Assembly: GCF_019799925.1 (NCBI RefSeq)
Contig: NZ_JABGCG010000002.1
Span: 558,001-622,000 of the forward strand
Length of the DNA stretch: 64,000 nt
Reading direction: 5' to 3'
Source: Blastococcus sp. CPCC 205250
Lineage (GTDB): Bacteria; Actinomycetota; Actinomycetes; Mycobacteriales; Geodermatophilaceae
Part shown: positions 26,154-35,573 of the stretch, one piece after another
Numbering within the stretch: position 1 is the stretch's first letter
Layout: every line of letters starts with the position of its first letter
Program-made: the position numbers and the translations under genes
The notes under the pieces: generated by a model
What the model was told of the DNA's origin: nothing
The model's database searches: none
The model's input: the letters and a program-made list of their open reading frames with translations, nothing else

Positions 26154-26519
26154 AGGGCCTCCAGCGGTCGCGGCCGGCGGTGGTGGGGTGGGTGGGTGCC
26201 GGGAACGCTAGGAGCGCGTCCTGTCGCGGGACATCGGCCGCGGGTGGAGATCTCGGCCGCGACCGGGCGGGGGTCCCCGGGTCGGAGGGGGCGGGGGGCG
26301 GGTCCACCTCCCGGAGGGGAGGAGGCGCGCCGCCGGGTCCCTCGACCCTGACCTCGGGTCGGTGCCACCCCCTACCCGGGTATGAACCTGCGCGGGGATC
26401 CGGGGAGTCGCGTCCGTCCCGGTGGCGGCCCGGTGCGGCCAGGGCCTAGCTTCGACCGGTCCCATCCGAGCAGAGGGCGAGGCTGCGACCGCCGCCGCAC
26501 CGGACAGGAGCTGACGCTC
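26154..26519. promoter_or_regulatory. Divergent control region between PKS operon and LuxR regulator
   Basis: This 366-base stretch holds no convincing gene. On the PKS side, TAGCGT (minus strand, 26205-26210) could be a -10 with TGTCCC 17 bases away. Just upstream lie two exact 9-base direct repeats TCGGCCGCG at 26234-26242 and 26253-26261, 19 bases apart, a plausible activator site. A CCTCCC/GGGAGG hairpin (26307-26322) and a CGACCC/GGGTCG repeat follow. On the other side TAGCTT at about 26448 may serve the regulator gene. All sites are read by eye. Confidence 0.45.
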
Positions 26520-27263
26520 ATGGTCGGCGGACCGGAACGAGGGACCTCCCCGCCCGCCGGGACCGGGCGCTGGCCCTCGGTCCGGGTGCTGGTCTGCGAC
26601 GACCACGAGGTCCTGCGGCACGGCCTGCGCACCGTCCTCGCCCGGACGCCGGACCTGGAGGTCGTCGCCGAGGCGGCCGGAGCCGAGGAGGCCCTCGCCC
26701 TCGCGCCCGTGCTGCGCCCCGACGTCTGCCTGGTCGGCCTCGGCGCCTGGGGCCCGGCGGTGCAGCGGCTGGTCGGCGAGCTCAGCGGCCTGGGCACCCG
26801 GGTCGTGCTGCTCGGCGAGGCGGGGTCGGGCGGCGGTGACTTCATCGGTGCCCTGCGGGCCGGCGCCCGCGGCTACATGTACACGACGGTCAGTCCGGAG
26901 CGGCTGGTCGAGGGCGTGCGGGCCGTGGCCAACGGCGAGACCGTGCTCGACGGCGCCGTCACCGGCGAGCTCCTGCACCGTCTGGAGGGAACGGGGGCCG
27001 GGGCGGGGGACGGGAGAGCCGCTCCCGCTCCCGGCGTGCTCACCGCCCGGCAGTGGGCGGTCGCGGAGCTCGTGGCGGAGGGCCTGACCAACGCCGAGAT
27101 CGGCGAGAGGCTCGAGGTGAGCAGGGCGACGGTGAAGGGGCACATCACCGTGGCCCTGCGGCGACTGGGGCTGCGGGACCGGACCCAGCTCGCCATCCAC
27201 GTGCACCGCATGACCTCGGGCGAGGGCGATGCCCTCGGGTCATCGACCCAGCACGCAACGTGA
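26520..27263 (+). CDS. LuxR-family regulator with degenerate receiver (PKS-linked, first of two)
   Basis: A 247-residue NarL-like protein. The receiver fold is kept (VRVLVCDDHEVLRHGLRTVL, then GARGYM), but the phospho-Asp position is Gly73 (DVCLVGLGAWG) and the switch Lys is Thr122, so it cannot be phosphorylated in the usual way. The LuxR helix-turn-helix (about 185-245, LTNAEIGERLEVSRATVKGH) is intact. It is divergent from the PKS operon and probably controls it in response to a ligand or a partner protein. The ATG at 26520 follows AGGAG by about 9 bases; an in-frame ATG at 26382 has no such signal. Confidence 0.9.
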   Translation: MVGGPERGTSPPAGTGRWPSVRVLVCDDHEVLRHGLRTVLARTPDLEVVAEAAGAEEALALAPVLRPDVCLVGLGAWGPAVQRLVGELSGLGTRVVLLGEAGSGGGDFIGALRAGARGYMYTTVSPERLVEGVRAVANGETVLDGAVTGELLHRLEGTGAGAGDGRAAPAPGVLTARQWAVAELVAEGLTNAEIGERLEVSRATVKGHITVALRRLGLRDRTQLAIHVHRMTSGEGDALGSSTQHAT

Positions 27264-27453
27264 GGTGTCGACGGCGGGTCGGGTGGGCGCGCCCAGGGAA
27301 GCTGTGAAGTCGTTGTGATCTGTCTGGACACGGTCGCGTCACGGTGCGTTACGTTTTCCTCGTCACCTCCGCACCCCTCACGTACCGGAACTGTCGCGTT
27401 CGCCGACGAGTGGCCCGTTCGCGGGCCGGTCGCCGGTCGGCAGGGGGTCTCGC

Positions 27454-28278
27454 ATGAACCAGGATCACCACGGGGCCCGGACGTCGGACACGCCTGTCCC
27501 GGCCTCGAACGGCACACGGGTCGGAGTGCCCGACGCGCGCCGGCCGCCGTCGCCGTACGGGCGCGTGCCGGTCCGCCCCCCGGCCGCGCTGCGCCCGCCG
27601 ACGCCACTGGTCGGCGTGGCCCTCTGCGAGGACGAGGAGGTCTTCCGCCTCGGACTCCGGGTCGTCCTCGAGGCGCAGCCGGACATGGCGGTCGTCGCCG
27701 AGACGGCGCAGCTCCCCGACGCGCTGGCGGCGGCCGCGGGGGGCGGGGCGGACGTCGTCGTCGTCCGCCAGGGGCTGATCGGGGAGTCCACCCGCCCCCT
27801 CCTGCGGGACCTGTGCCGCCGCGGGCCGGCCGTCCTCGTGCTGGCCGAGCACGGGGAGGAGGCCAGGAGCGCTCTGGTCGACGTCCTGCAGGCGGGGGTC
27901 CGCGGCTGCCTGCCCCGGCGGTCGGCCGCCGCGCGGCTGGTCGAGGCCGTGCGCGCCCTGGCCCGGCACGAGGCGGCGCTGGACCCGACGGTCACGGGGC
28001 AGCTGGTCCGGTACCTGACGGCGCTGCCCGACCGGGCGGACGGCGAGGCGTGTCCGCTCGACCGGCTCACCGGACGGCAGCGGGAGGTCGCCGCCCTCGT
28101 GGCCCAGGGGCTGAGCAACGAGGAGATCGCCGGCCGGCTCTTCCTCAGCCTGGCGACGGTCAAGAGCCACCTCACGGCATCCATGCGGCGCCTCGACGTC
28201 CGGACCCGGACGCAGCTGGCCGTCCTGGTGGCCCGGGAGCGGTCGCCCGTGGCGTCAGGTGTGCCCGCCGTGGAGTGA
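27454..28278 (+). CDS. LuxR-family regulator with degenerate receiver (second of two)
   Basis: A 274-residue paralogue of the preceding regulator with a disordered Pro/Arg-rich head of about 50 residues. The receiver has CEDEEVFRLGLRVVL, but the phospho-Asp is Arg105 (DVVVVRQG) and the switch Lys is Arg155 (GCLPRR). The C-terminal DNA-binding domain is normal (LTGRQREVAALVAQGLSNEE, LSLATVKSHL). AGGGGG lies about 7 bases before the ATG. The 190-base gap upstream contains TGGACA (27325-27330) and TACGTT (27350-27355), a possible own promoter. The two regulators may act as a heterodimer. Confidence 0.9.
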   Translation: MNQDHHGARTSDTPVPASNGTRVGVPDARRPPSPYGRVPVRPPAALRPPTPLVGVALCEDEEVFRLGLRVVLEAQPDMAVVAETAQLPDALAAAAGGGADVVVVRQGLIGESTRPLLRDLCRRGPAVLVLAEHGEEARSALVDVLQAGVRGCLPRRSAAARLVEAVRALARHEAALDPTVTGQLVRYLTALPDRADGEACPLDRLTGRQREVAALVAQGLSNEEIAGRLFLSLATVKSHLTASMRRLDVRTRTQLAVLVARERSPVASGVPAVE

Positions 28279-28296
28279 TCACGGTCGCGTTCCGGA

Positions 28297-29406
28297 ATGT
28301 CCGCCGTCCGTTGCGCGTCCCAACCGGACGTGGACCTCTTCTCCCCCGTGACCCTCGGCGACCTCGAGCTGGCCAACCGCGTGGCGATGGCCCCGCTGAC
28401 CCGCATGCGCTCCGGCCCGCTCGGCGTCCCCGGTGACCTGGTCGTCGAGCACTACGCCCAGCGCGCCGGCATCGGGCTGATCGTCACCGAGGGGACCTAC
28501 CCGGTGCACGAGTCGCAGGCCTTCGTCGGCCAGCCCGGGATCGTCACCGACGAGCAGGTGGCCGGCTGGCGCCGCGTCGCCGACGCGGTGCACGCCCGCG
28601 GCGGCCGCATCGTCATGCAGGTGATGCACGGCGGGCGGGTCACCCACCCCGAGATCAACGGCGGCCGCCGGGTCGAGGCGCCCAGCGCCCTCGCGATCGA
28701 CGGCGAGGCCCGCACCGCGAGCGGCAAGCACCCCTACCCGGTGCCGCACGCGCTGACCACCGACGAGGTGCGCGAGCGCGTGCAGACCTTCGTCGACGCC
28801 TCGCGCCGCGCCGTCGAGGCCGGCCTGGACGGCGTCGAGCTGCACGGGGCCAACGGCTACCTGCTGCACGAGTTCCTCTCCCCGGCGTCCAACCGGCGCG
28901 AGGACGTCTACGGCCGCTCGCCGGAGAACCGCGCGCGGTTCGTCGTCGAGGTCGCCACGGCCGTCGCCGAGGCGGTCGGCGCCGGGCGGGTGGGCCTGCG
29001 GATCTCGCCCGAGCACGACATCCAGGGCGCGCTGGAGACCGACCGGGACGACGTCCTCGCCACGTACGGGTACCTCATGGACCAGCTGCGCCCCCTCGGG
29101 CTGGCCTACCTCTCGGTGCTGCACCGGGAGCCGGCCGGTGAGCTGGTGCAGGAGCTGCGCCGGCGCTTCGACGGACCCCTCATGGCCAACAGCGGGTTCG
29201 GCTCGATCACCACGCGGGACGAGGCCGTGGCGCTCATCGACAGCGCGCACGCCGACGTCGTCGCCGTCGGCCGGGCGGTCATCGCCAACCCCGACCTCGT
29301 CGAGCGGTGGGCCGGGCAGCACGCGGAGAACGAGCCGCGGGCGCACCTGTTCTACGCCGCCGGCGCCGAGGGCTACACCGACTACCCGACGCTCCAGGCC
29401 GGCTGA
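28297..29406 (+). CDS. NADH:flavin oxidoreductase, old yellow enzyme family
   Basis: A 369-residue OYE-type TIM-barrel flavoprotein. LFSPVTLGDLELANRVAMAPLTRMRS is the classic N-terminus, QVMHGGRVTHP and VELHGANGYLLHEFLSPASN carry FMN-binding and active-site residues (the HGAN pair is the HxxN type), and GFGSITTRDEA with VGRAVIANPDL bind the phosphate. It reduces activated C=C bonds with NAD(P)H. It may belong to the PKS locus, as it follows the regulators on the same strand after 18 bases, but this is uncertain. The ATG at 28297 lacks a good ribosome-binding site; a GTG at 28330 is the alternative. Confidence 0.92.
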   Translation: MSAVRCASQPDVDLFSPVTLGDLELANRVAMAPLTRMRSGPLGVPGDLVVEHYAQRAGIGLIVTEGTYPVHESQAFVGQPGIVTDEQVAGWRRVADAVHARGGRIVMQVMHGGRVTHPEINGGRRVEAPSALAIDGEARTASGKHPYPVPHALTTDEVRERVQTFVDASRRAVEAGLDGVELHGANGYLLHEFLSPASNRREDVYGRSPENRARFVVEVATAVAEAVGAGRVGLRISPEHDIQGALETDRDDVLATYGYLMDQLRPLGLAYLSVLHREPAGELVQELRRRFDGPLMANSGFGSITTRDEAVALIDSAHADVVAVGRAVIANPDLVERWAGQHAENEPRAHLFYAAGAEGYTDYPTLQAG

Positions 29407-29421
29407 CCGGGCCGGTCAGCC
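29401..29421. terminator. Bidirectional terminator overlapping two stop codons
   Basis: GGCTGACCG and CGGTCAGCC form a perfect 9-bp stem with a GGC loop. The left arm contains the stop of the old yellow enzyme gene and the right arm that of the convergent ABC ATPase gene, so both transcripts end in the same hairpin. Confidence 0.6.
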
Positions 29422-30090
29422 CAGCCGGCCGTCCTCCAGGCGCAGCACCCGGTCGGCCGACGCCACCACCGCCGGGTCGTGGCTGGCCACGAGCACGCCC
29501 GTGCCGCCGTCGCACGCCTCGCGGAGCACGCCGAGCACGGTCGCGGTGAGCTCCTCGTCGAGGTGACCGGTGGGCTCGTCGGCCAGCACGAACGCCGGGC
29601 GTACGACGAGCGCGCGGGCCATCGCCGTGCGCTGCTGCTCGCCGAGGGAGACCTCGGCGGGCAGCCGGTCGGCGAGGTGGCCCAGCCGCAGCGACCCCAG
29701 GACGCCGGCCGCGGCAGCCGCGGGGTCGCCGTCGCCGGCCAGCCGCGCGGGCAGGGCCACGTTGCCCGCGACGGTGAGCTCGTCCAGCAGCCCGAACTGC
29801 TGCGGGACGACGGCGACGGTCGTCCACGGCGCCGCCTCGGGGGAGCCCACCCCCGGCACCTGCACGACGCCGGAGTCGGGGCGCTCCCACCCGAGCAGGC
29901 AGTTGAGCAGCGTCGACTTGCCCGAGCCCGATCGCCCGAGCAGGGCGACCAGCTCCCCGGGCGCGACCTCGACGTCGACCCCGCGCAGCGCATGCACCTG
30001 CTCCCGGCCGCGGCGGTAGGACTTGTGCAACCCGCTCCCGCACAGGGCCGCTCCGGCGGCGTCCCTGCGCGACCTCGCAGGCCCGGTCAC
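29416..30090 (-). CDS. ABC transporter ATP-binding protein, MacB-like, altered signature motif
   Basis: A 224-residue ATPase with Walker A GRSGSGKST, Walker B FVLADEPTGHLD and switch histidine SHD. The signature motif is VSLGEQQR, where LSGGE is expected, so the site it contributes in trans may be inactive. Its GTG overlaps the stop of the preceding ATPase gene (GTGA). Together with that ATPase and the FtsX-type permease it forms an export or lipoprotein-release-type complex with one strong and one weakened ATP site. Confidence 0.9.
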   Translation of the reverse strand: MTGPARSRRDAAGAALCGSGLHKSYRRGREQVHALRGVDVEVAPGELVALLGRSGSGKSTLLNCLLGWERPDSGVVQVPGVGSPEAAPWTTVAVVPQQFGLLDELTVAGNVALPARLAGDGDPAAAAAGVLGSLRLGHLADRLPAEVSLGEQQRTAMARALVVRPAFVLADEPTGHLDEELTATVLGVLREACDGGTGVLVASHDPAVVASADRVLRLEDGRLG

Positions 30091-30917
30091 CGGGGCTCCC
30101 GCAGCACGACGCCGTCGCCGGTGACCTCCAGCAGCGCCCGCCGGTCGGGGAACCGGGCGAGCGCGTCCTCGGGGAGCTGCACGCGCCCGTCGCCGTCGAT
30201 GACCGCCAGCCGCCGGCCGGCGACCTCCTCGTGGGCGACCGTGCCCGAGCGCAGGTGCACCACCCGGTCGGCGGCCGCGGCGGCCAGCGGGTCGTGGGTG
30301 GCGAGCACCACCGTCGTCCCCGTGTCCGCCAGCCCCCGCACCGCCTCCAGCAGGTCCGCCGTCGTGCGGCTGTCCAGCTCGCTGGTCGGCTCGTCGGCGA
30401 CCAGCAGCGCGGGCCGGCCGGTCACCGCCTGGGCGAAGGCCAGCCGCTGCTGCTCGCCGCCGGACAGCTGCGCGGGCACGTGGCCGGCGCGGTCGGCGAG
30501 CCCGAGGCGCTCCAGCAGCTCGGCGCCGTCCTCCCCCCGGGTGCCGCGCAGCCGGGCGGCCGCCGCCAGATGCTCGCGCACGGTGAGCTGCGGCGACAGG
30601 TTCTGCGCCGGCCGGGCGAACACGTAGCCGATGGCGCGCCGGCGCAGCGCGCGCAGCCGCCGGGTCGACAGCCCCGCCAGCGACTGGCCGGCCACCTCGG
30701 CACGGCCGGCGGTCGGCCGGTCCTGGGCGGCGAGGATGCGCAGCAGCGAGCTCTTGCCCGACCCGGAGGGGCCGGTGATCGCGGTGATCCGGCCGGCCGG
30801 CACGACGACGTCCACGCCCTTGAGGGCGTGCACCTCGCCGCTGGGCGACCAGTAGATGCGGACCAGTCCCGAACAGACGGCGGCCGGCGCGTCCGGCGAG
30901 CGGGTCTCAGGGGGCAT
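30087..30917 (-). CDS. ABC transporter ATP-binding protein, MacB/LolD-like
   Basis: A 276-residue ATPase with Walker A GPSGSGKSS (about residues 50-58), signature LSGGEQQR, Walker B LLVADEPTSELD and THD. A C-terminal extension after about residue 220 is not part of the core fold. The ATG lies 11 bases inside the end of the FtsX-like permease gene, so translation is coupled. Having two separate ATPase genes with one permease suggests a heterodimeric motor. Substrate unknown; neighbours suggest envelope stress or peptide-antibiotic defence. Confidence 0.92.
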   Translation of the reverse strand: MPPETRSPDAPAAVCSGLVRIYWSPSGEVHALKGVDVVVPAGRITAITGPSGSGKSSLLRILAAQDRPTAGRAEVAGQSLAGLSTRRLRALRRRAIGYVFARPAQNLSPQLTVREHLAAAARLRGTRGEDGAELLERLGLADRAGHVPAQLSGGEQQRLAFAQAVTGRPALLVADEPTSELDSRTTADLLEAVRGLADTGTTVVLATHDPLAAAAADRVVHLRSGTVAHEEVAGRRLAVIDGDGRVQLPEDALARFPDRRALLEVTGDGVVLREPR

Positions 30918-33582
30918 CGCGCATCACCCGTCCGCCGTCGGCCTGGCGGGCGGCACGCCCCACCAGGAGGGCTGCGGCCACGGTGGCCAGGACGGTGCCG
31001 CCCGCGACCGCCGCCAGGGTGCCCCACGGCACGGTGAACACCGGCCCGGGCAGCACGTCGGGCACCGGGTCGAGCAGCCGGACCAGCAGCGCCGACGCCG
31101 GCAGCGCCACCGCCACGGCGAGGACCGCGCCGAGGACGGCCAGCAGCCCGGTCTCCAGCGCCGCGGCGGTGTGCTGCGCGGGAGCGCCCATGCCCATGCG
31201 GGTGAGCAGCACCGAGGCGGCGGTGCGCCGGCGCTGCTGGGCGACCGCCTGCAGCGCCAGGCCGGTGAGGCCGAGCAGCCCGGCGAGCGCCGCCACGGCG
31301 CGCAGGTGGCCGAAGGACCAGGTGCGGGCGCTGAGCTCAGGGCGGGCGGCGAAGTCGTCGACCGTGATGACCTGGTCGGGGTCGAAGGCCCACCCGGCGG
31401 CCTCGAGCGCGCCCAGCAGCGGCGCCGCCTCGCCGCGGGCCCACAGCTCCTGGTCCAGGAACGTCTCCGGCTCGCGGCCGGCAGCGCGGATGGCCGCGGC
31501 GAAGCGGTCCCGGTCGGCGACGAGCAGCGGCCCGTCGGTGGTCTGGCCGGGGAAGGCGGCCACCCGGCCGACGACCTCCACCGGCACTGCGTAGACCCGG
31601 CCGAACTCGGCCACCAGCTCCGCGCCGACGTCCGCGGGGAAGGGGCCGGCCAGCAGCACGGGCACCCGGTCGCCGCTGCGGTCGTCCAGCGCCGCCGCCA
31701 GGTCCGCCAGCGACCGATCGGACAGCGCCGGGTCCCAGCGGACGACGCCGGTCAGGTCGCCGGGCCGCACGGCGAGCACGTCGACGGTCAGGCCGGCGGG
31801 GGCCAGGTTGAGCTCGGGGGCCCGCTCGACGACCGTCGTCCCCTCCGGCGAGGGGCCGGCGTCCTGCACCCGCCGCAGGATCGGGACGACGACGTCGCCG
31901 GCGGCGGCCACCGTCGCCTTCGCCTCGATGGTGCGCGCCGCGGAGTCCGCGAGAGCCCCGGCCTGCACGACCAGCGCCAGCGCGAGCGCGGTGGTGACGA
32001 CGACGAGGCGGACGGCGCCGCGCCCGGCGGCCACGCGGGACAGCGCGAGGAACGGTGCGGGGCCGAGCCGGCCGAGGCGGGCCCGGCCGCGGCGACCCAG
32101 CCGGGGGAGCAGCGCGGTGACCGCGCCGGCCACGACGACGGTCGCCAGCAGCGGGAGGACCAGGGGCAGCAGGTCGACGTCGCCACCGCCGTCGTCGCCG
32201 GTCAGCACGAGCGCACCGACCGCCACGGTGACGCCCGCGATGACGGCCACCCACGGCACCGGACGGCGCGGGCGGCGTCCGACGACGTCCATCTGCCGGA
32301 CGGCCGCGGCGGTGACGAGCAGGACGGTGAGCAGCGCGACCGCCGCGCCGGCGGCGAGGACCGAGGCGGCCCCGGCGAGGACGCCGTCGGGCAGGTCGGG
32401 TGACGGGCCCAGCGCCCGGACCAGCAGCCAGCCCACGGCTCCGCCGGCCGCGGCGCCGGCGATCGCCGGGAGGACCGCCTCGCGCAGGGCCACGGCGGCG
32501 GCCCGGCCGGGGGAGAGCCCGCGGACCAGCAGGGCCCGCAGCTCGCCCTCGCGGCGGCGGACCCGCTGCCCGGCCCAGGCGCCCACGAGCACCAGCGCGG
32601 CCAGGGCGCCGCCGGCGCCGACCGCGGTCACCGGCGGGATCAGCAGCTCGACGGTGCGGTCGACGGTGACCAGCGCCGCCGGCAGCCGCGTCTCCGGCGC
32701 CGGCGGCGAGAAGTTGCCGGTCGCGACGGCGCGGACGACGTCGCCGCGGGGGGTGGTGAGCGCGACGCGCAGCCGGTCGATGCGGGCGGCGGCGCTCCGG
32801 GCGCCGTCGACGTCGAGGCCTGGGGCGAGGGGGAGGAACCACTCGAGGAACAGGCCGCTCTCGATCTCGTCGGCGGCGTCGAGGACGACCGCGCGCGGGG
32901 CGATGACCGCGGCGGTCGGGTAGACCGGGTCGTCCAGGCCCCGGTAGCGGGGCTGGACGAGGAGCGCCTCCTGGCCGGCCCAGTACTCGGACAGTGGGGA
33001 GGCAGGCTCGGCGTACACGCCGGCGATCGGCAGCTCGAGGGGCAGGCCACCACCGTTCTGGCTGGTGAGGACGTCGCCGGCGCCGAGGCCGGTCAGCTCG
33101 GCGAGGCGCTGGGGGATGAGGACGGCGTCGGCGCGGGGGGCGCCCTCGACGAGGTCGACGTTCTCCTCCGCGCCGGTGCGGGAGAACAGCAGCAGCCGGT
33201 TCAGCCCGCCCGGCGTCGAGATGAACGCGGTGTCGCGCAGGCGGACCAGGGAGCGCGGGGTGTCGAGGCCGACCCCGGTGGCGGCCTCGACCACGGCGTC
33301 GTCGACCCGGCCGCCGAGGGCCGCGCGGGGCGGTTCGGGGTCGGTGGGGTCGGCGATGCTGGCCGAGACGAAGGTGGTGCCGATCTCGGCGGTGGTGGTG
33401 CGGGACCGCTCGCGCTCCCAGCTGCCCTCCTCGGCGGAGCCGACGAGCAGGGGGACGGAGACGGCGACCGCGGCGAGCACGGCCACCAGCACGCTCAGCG
33501 CGACGGCCTGGCCGAGGAGCGGGACCAGCGCGATCCGCAGCCGCCGCACGGCGCGCCGTGACCGGGGCACCGACGCGCGCAT
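30907..33582 (-). CDS. FtsX-like ABC transporter permease
   Basis: An 891-residue membrane protein with an N-terminal transmembrane helix (about 15-45), a large extracytoplasmic domain, an FtsX core (about 310-400: ELRALLVRGLSPGRAAAVAL), further helices, a second large outer domain and a second FtsX core near the C-terminus (SVLLTRMGMGAPAQHTAAALE). This double-FtsX layout occurs in mechanotransmission-type ABC proteins. The ATG at 33582 follows TACGTT by 6 bases, so it is probably leaderless; an upstream start at 33621 has no support. It stands 75 bases after the two-component genes. Confidence 0.88.
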   Translation of the reverse strand: MRASVPRSRRAVRRLRIALVPLLGQAVALSVLVAVLAAVAVSVPLLVGSAEEGSWERERSRTTTAEIGTTFVSASIADPTDPEPPRAALGGRVDDAVVEAATGVGLDTPRSLVRLRDTAFISTPGGLNRLLLFSRTGAEENVDLVEGAPRADAVLIPQRLAELTGLGAGDVLTSQNGGGLPLELPIAGVYAEPASPLSEYWAGQEALLVQPRYRGLDDPVYPTAAVIAPRAVVLDAADEIESGLFLEWFLPLAPGLDVDGARSAAARIDRLRVALTTPRGDVVRAVATGNFSPPAPETRLPAALVTVDRTVELLIPPVTAVGAGGALAALVLVGAWAGQRVRRREGELRALLVRGLSPGRAAAVALREAVLPAIAGAAAGGAVGWLLVRALGPSPDLPDGVLAGAASVLAAGAAVALLTVLLVTAAAVRQMDVVGRRPRRPVPWVAVIAGVTVAVGALVLTGDDGGGDVDLLPLVLPLLATVVVAGAVTALLPRLGRRGRARLGRLGPAPFLALSRVAAGRGAVRLVVVTTALALALVVQAGALADSAARTIEAKATVAAAGDVVVPILRRVQDAGPSPEGTTVVERAPELNLAPAGLTVDVLAVRPGDLTGVVRWDPALSDRSLADLAAALDDRSGDRVPVLLAGPFPADVGAELVAEFGRVYAVPVEVVGRVAAFPGQTTDGPLLVADRDRFAAAIRAAGREPETFLDQELWARGEAAPLLGALEAAGWAFDPDQVITVDDFAARPELSARTWSFGHLRAVAALAGLLGLTGLALQAVAQQRRRTAASVLLTRMGMGAPAQHTAAALETGLLAVLGAVLAVAVALPASALLVRLLDPVPDVLPGPVFTVPWGTLAAVAGGTVLATVAAALLVGRAARQADGGRVMRDAP

Positions 33583-33657
33583 CGGGGGAACGTAGCGGCG
33601 ACTCGGCCCGGTATCCAGCACGAACAGGTCTCGGACGCGCGGCCCGACCGGGGTGCG

Positions 33658-34778
33658 TCAGCGCGGGGCGTCGGCGGTGGGCCCGCCCGGGCTCGGGAAG
33701 ACGACCGTGACCTGGAGCCCGCCCGTCGCCGGGGCGGACAGGTCCAGGCTCGCGCCGTGGTGCCGCGCGACGCGGGCGACGATGGCCAGGCCCAGTCCGC
33801 TGCCCGTGGGGTCGTCGGCGCCGGCGGAGACCCGCCCCCCGCCGCGGACGAAGGGCTCAGTGAGGGTGCCGACCAGGTGCGGCGGCACGACGGGACCGGT
33901 GTTGGCCACCCACAGGTGCGCTCCGCCGTCGGCGGTGCTGCCGGTGGTGACGTGCACGCTGCCGCCCGGTCCGGTGTTGTGCCGGATCCCGTTGAGCACG
34001 AGGTTGGTCACCAGCCGGCGGACCAGCGGCTCGACGCCGTCGAGGTCGCCCTCGCCGAGCTCGGCGCGGAGGCTGACCTGCTCACCCTCGGCCAGGGGCG
34101 CGAGCTCCGCGACGACGGCCCCGGTCACCTCGGCGAGGTCGACGGCGGTGCGGGCCGGGGTGCGGCCCTGGTCGAGGGCGGCCAGGGCGAGCAGCGCCTC
34201 GACGGTCTCGGTGCCGCGGCGGTTGGTCCGGTCGAGCCGGTGCAGGAGCTGCGGCACGTCGACCGCGCCGGGGTCGGCGAGCGCGACGTCGAGCATCGCC
34301 CGCTCGACGGCGTACGGGGTGCGCAGCTCGTGCGAGGCGTTGGCGGCGAACCGGCGGTGCTCGTCCAGGGACGCCTGGAGCCGGTCGAGCATCGTGTCGA
34401 GGGTGTCGGCGAGCTCGCGGAACTCGTCGCGCGGGCCGGCCATGCGCACCCGGTGGTCCAGCGAGCCGGCGGCGACCTGCTGGGTGACCCGGTGGATCCG
34501 CTGCAGCGGCCGCAGCATCCGGCCGGCGAGCAGCCACCCGCCGCCGAGCCCGATGACGGCCAGCAGGGCCAGCACCATCCAGGCCTTGGGCCACAGCGCC
34601 GTCAGCAGGTCGCCCCGGTCGGGGACGAAGAAGGTGGGCGCACCGGGGCGGGTGGGCTGGGCGGAGGGCAGGTTGCCCTCGGGGACGAACCGGAGGATGT
34701 AGACCAGCAGGGCCACGAGGGCGAGCCCGGCGACGACCAGGAACCCGGCGTAGCTGAGCGTCAGGCGCAGCCGTGCGC

Positions 34779-34782
<4 letters not shown>
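33658..34782 (-). CDS. Sensor histidine kinase, OmpR-partner type
   Basis: A 374-residue kinase: TM1 at about 8-32, a short outer loop, TM2 at about 65-85, HAMP to about 140, HisKA with the phospho-His in ASHELRTPYAVERA, and an ATPase domain with LVLNGIRHN (N box) and GSGLGLAIVARVARHHG (G box). The linker between LRTP and the helix is slightly unusual (LRTPYAV in place of LRTPLA), but key residues are present. Its GTG overlaps the regulator stop (GTGA). It lies directly upstream of the FtsX-type ABC genes and may control them. Confidence 0.93.
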
Positions 34783-35516
<734 letters not shown>

Positions 35517-35573
35517 GGGCCCAGGCTAGGCAGCCGGGTGTATCGCCGGTGTATCGCAGCTCGCGGTGACCGG

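Noticed and set aside
26382..26519. N-terminal extension of the first LuxR regulator from the ATG at 26382
   Set aside because: No ribosome-binding site or -10 at the right distance; the extra 46 residues are low-complexity and would cover the promoter region.
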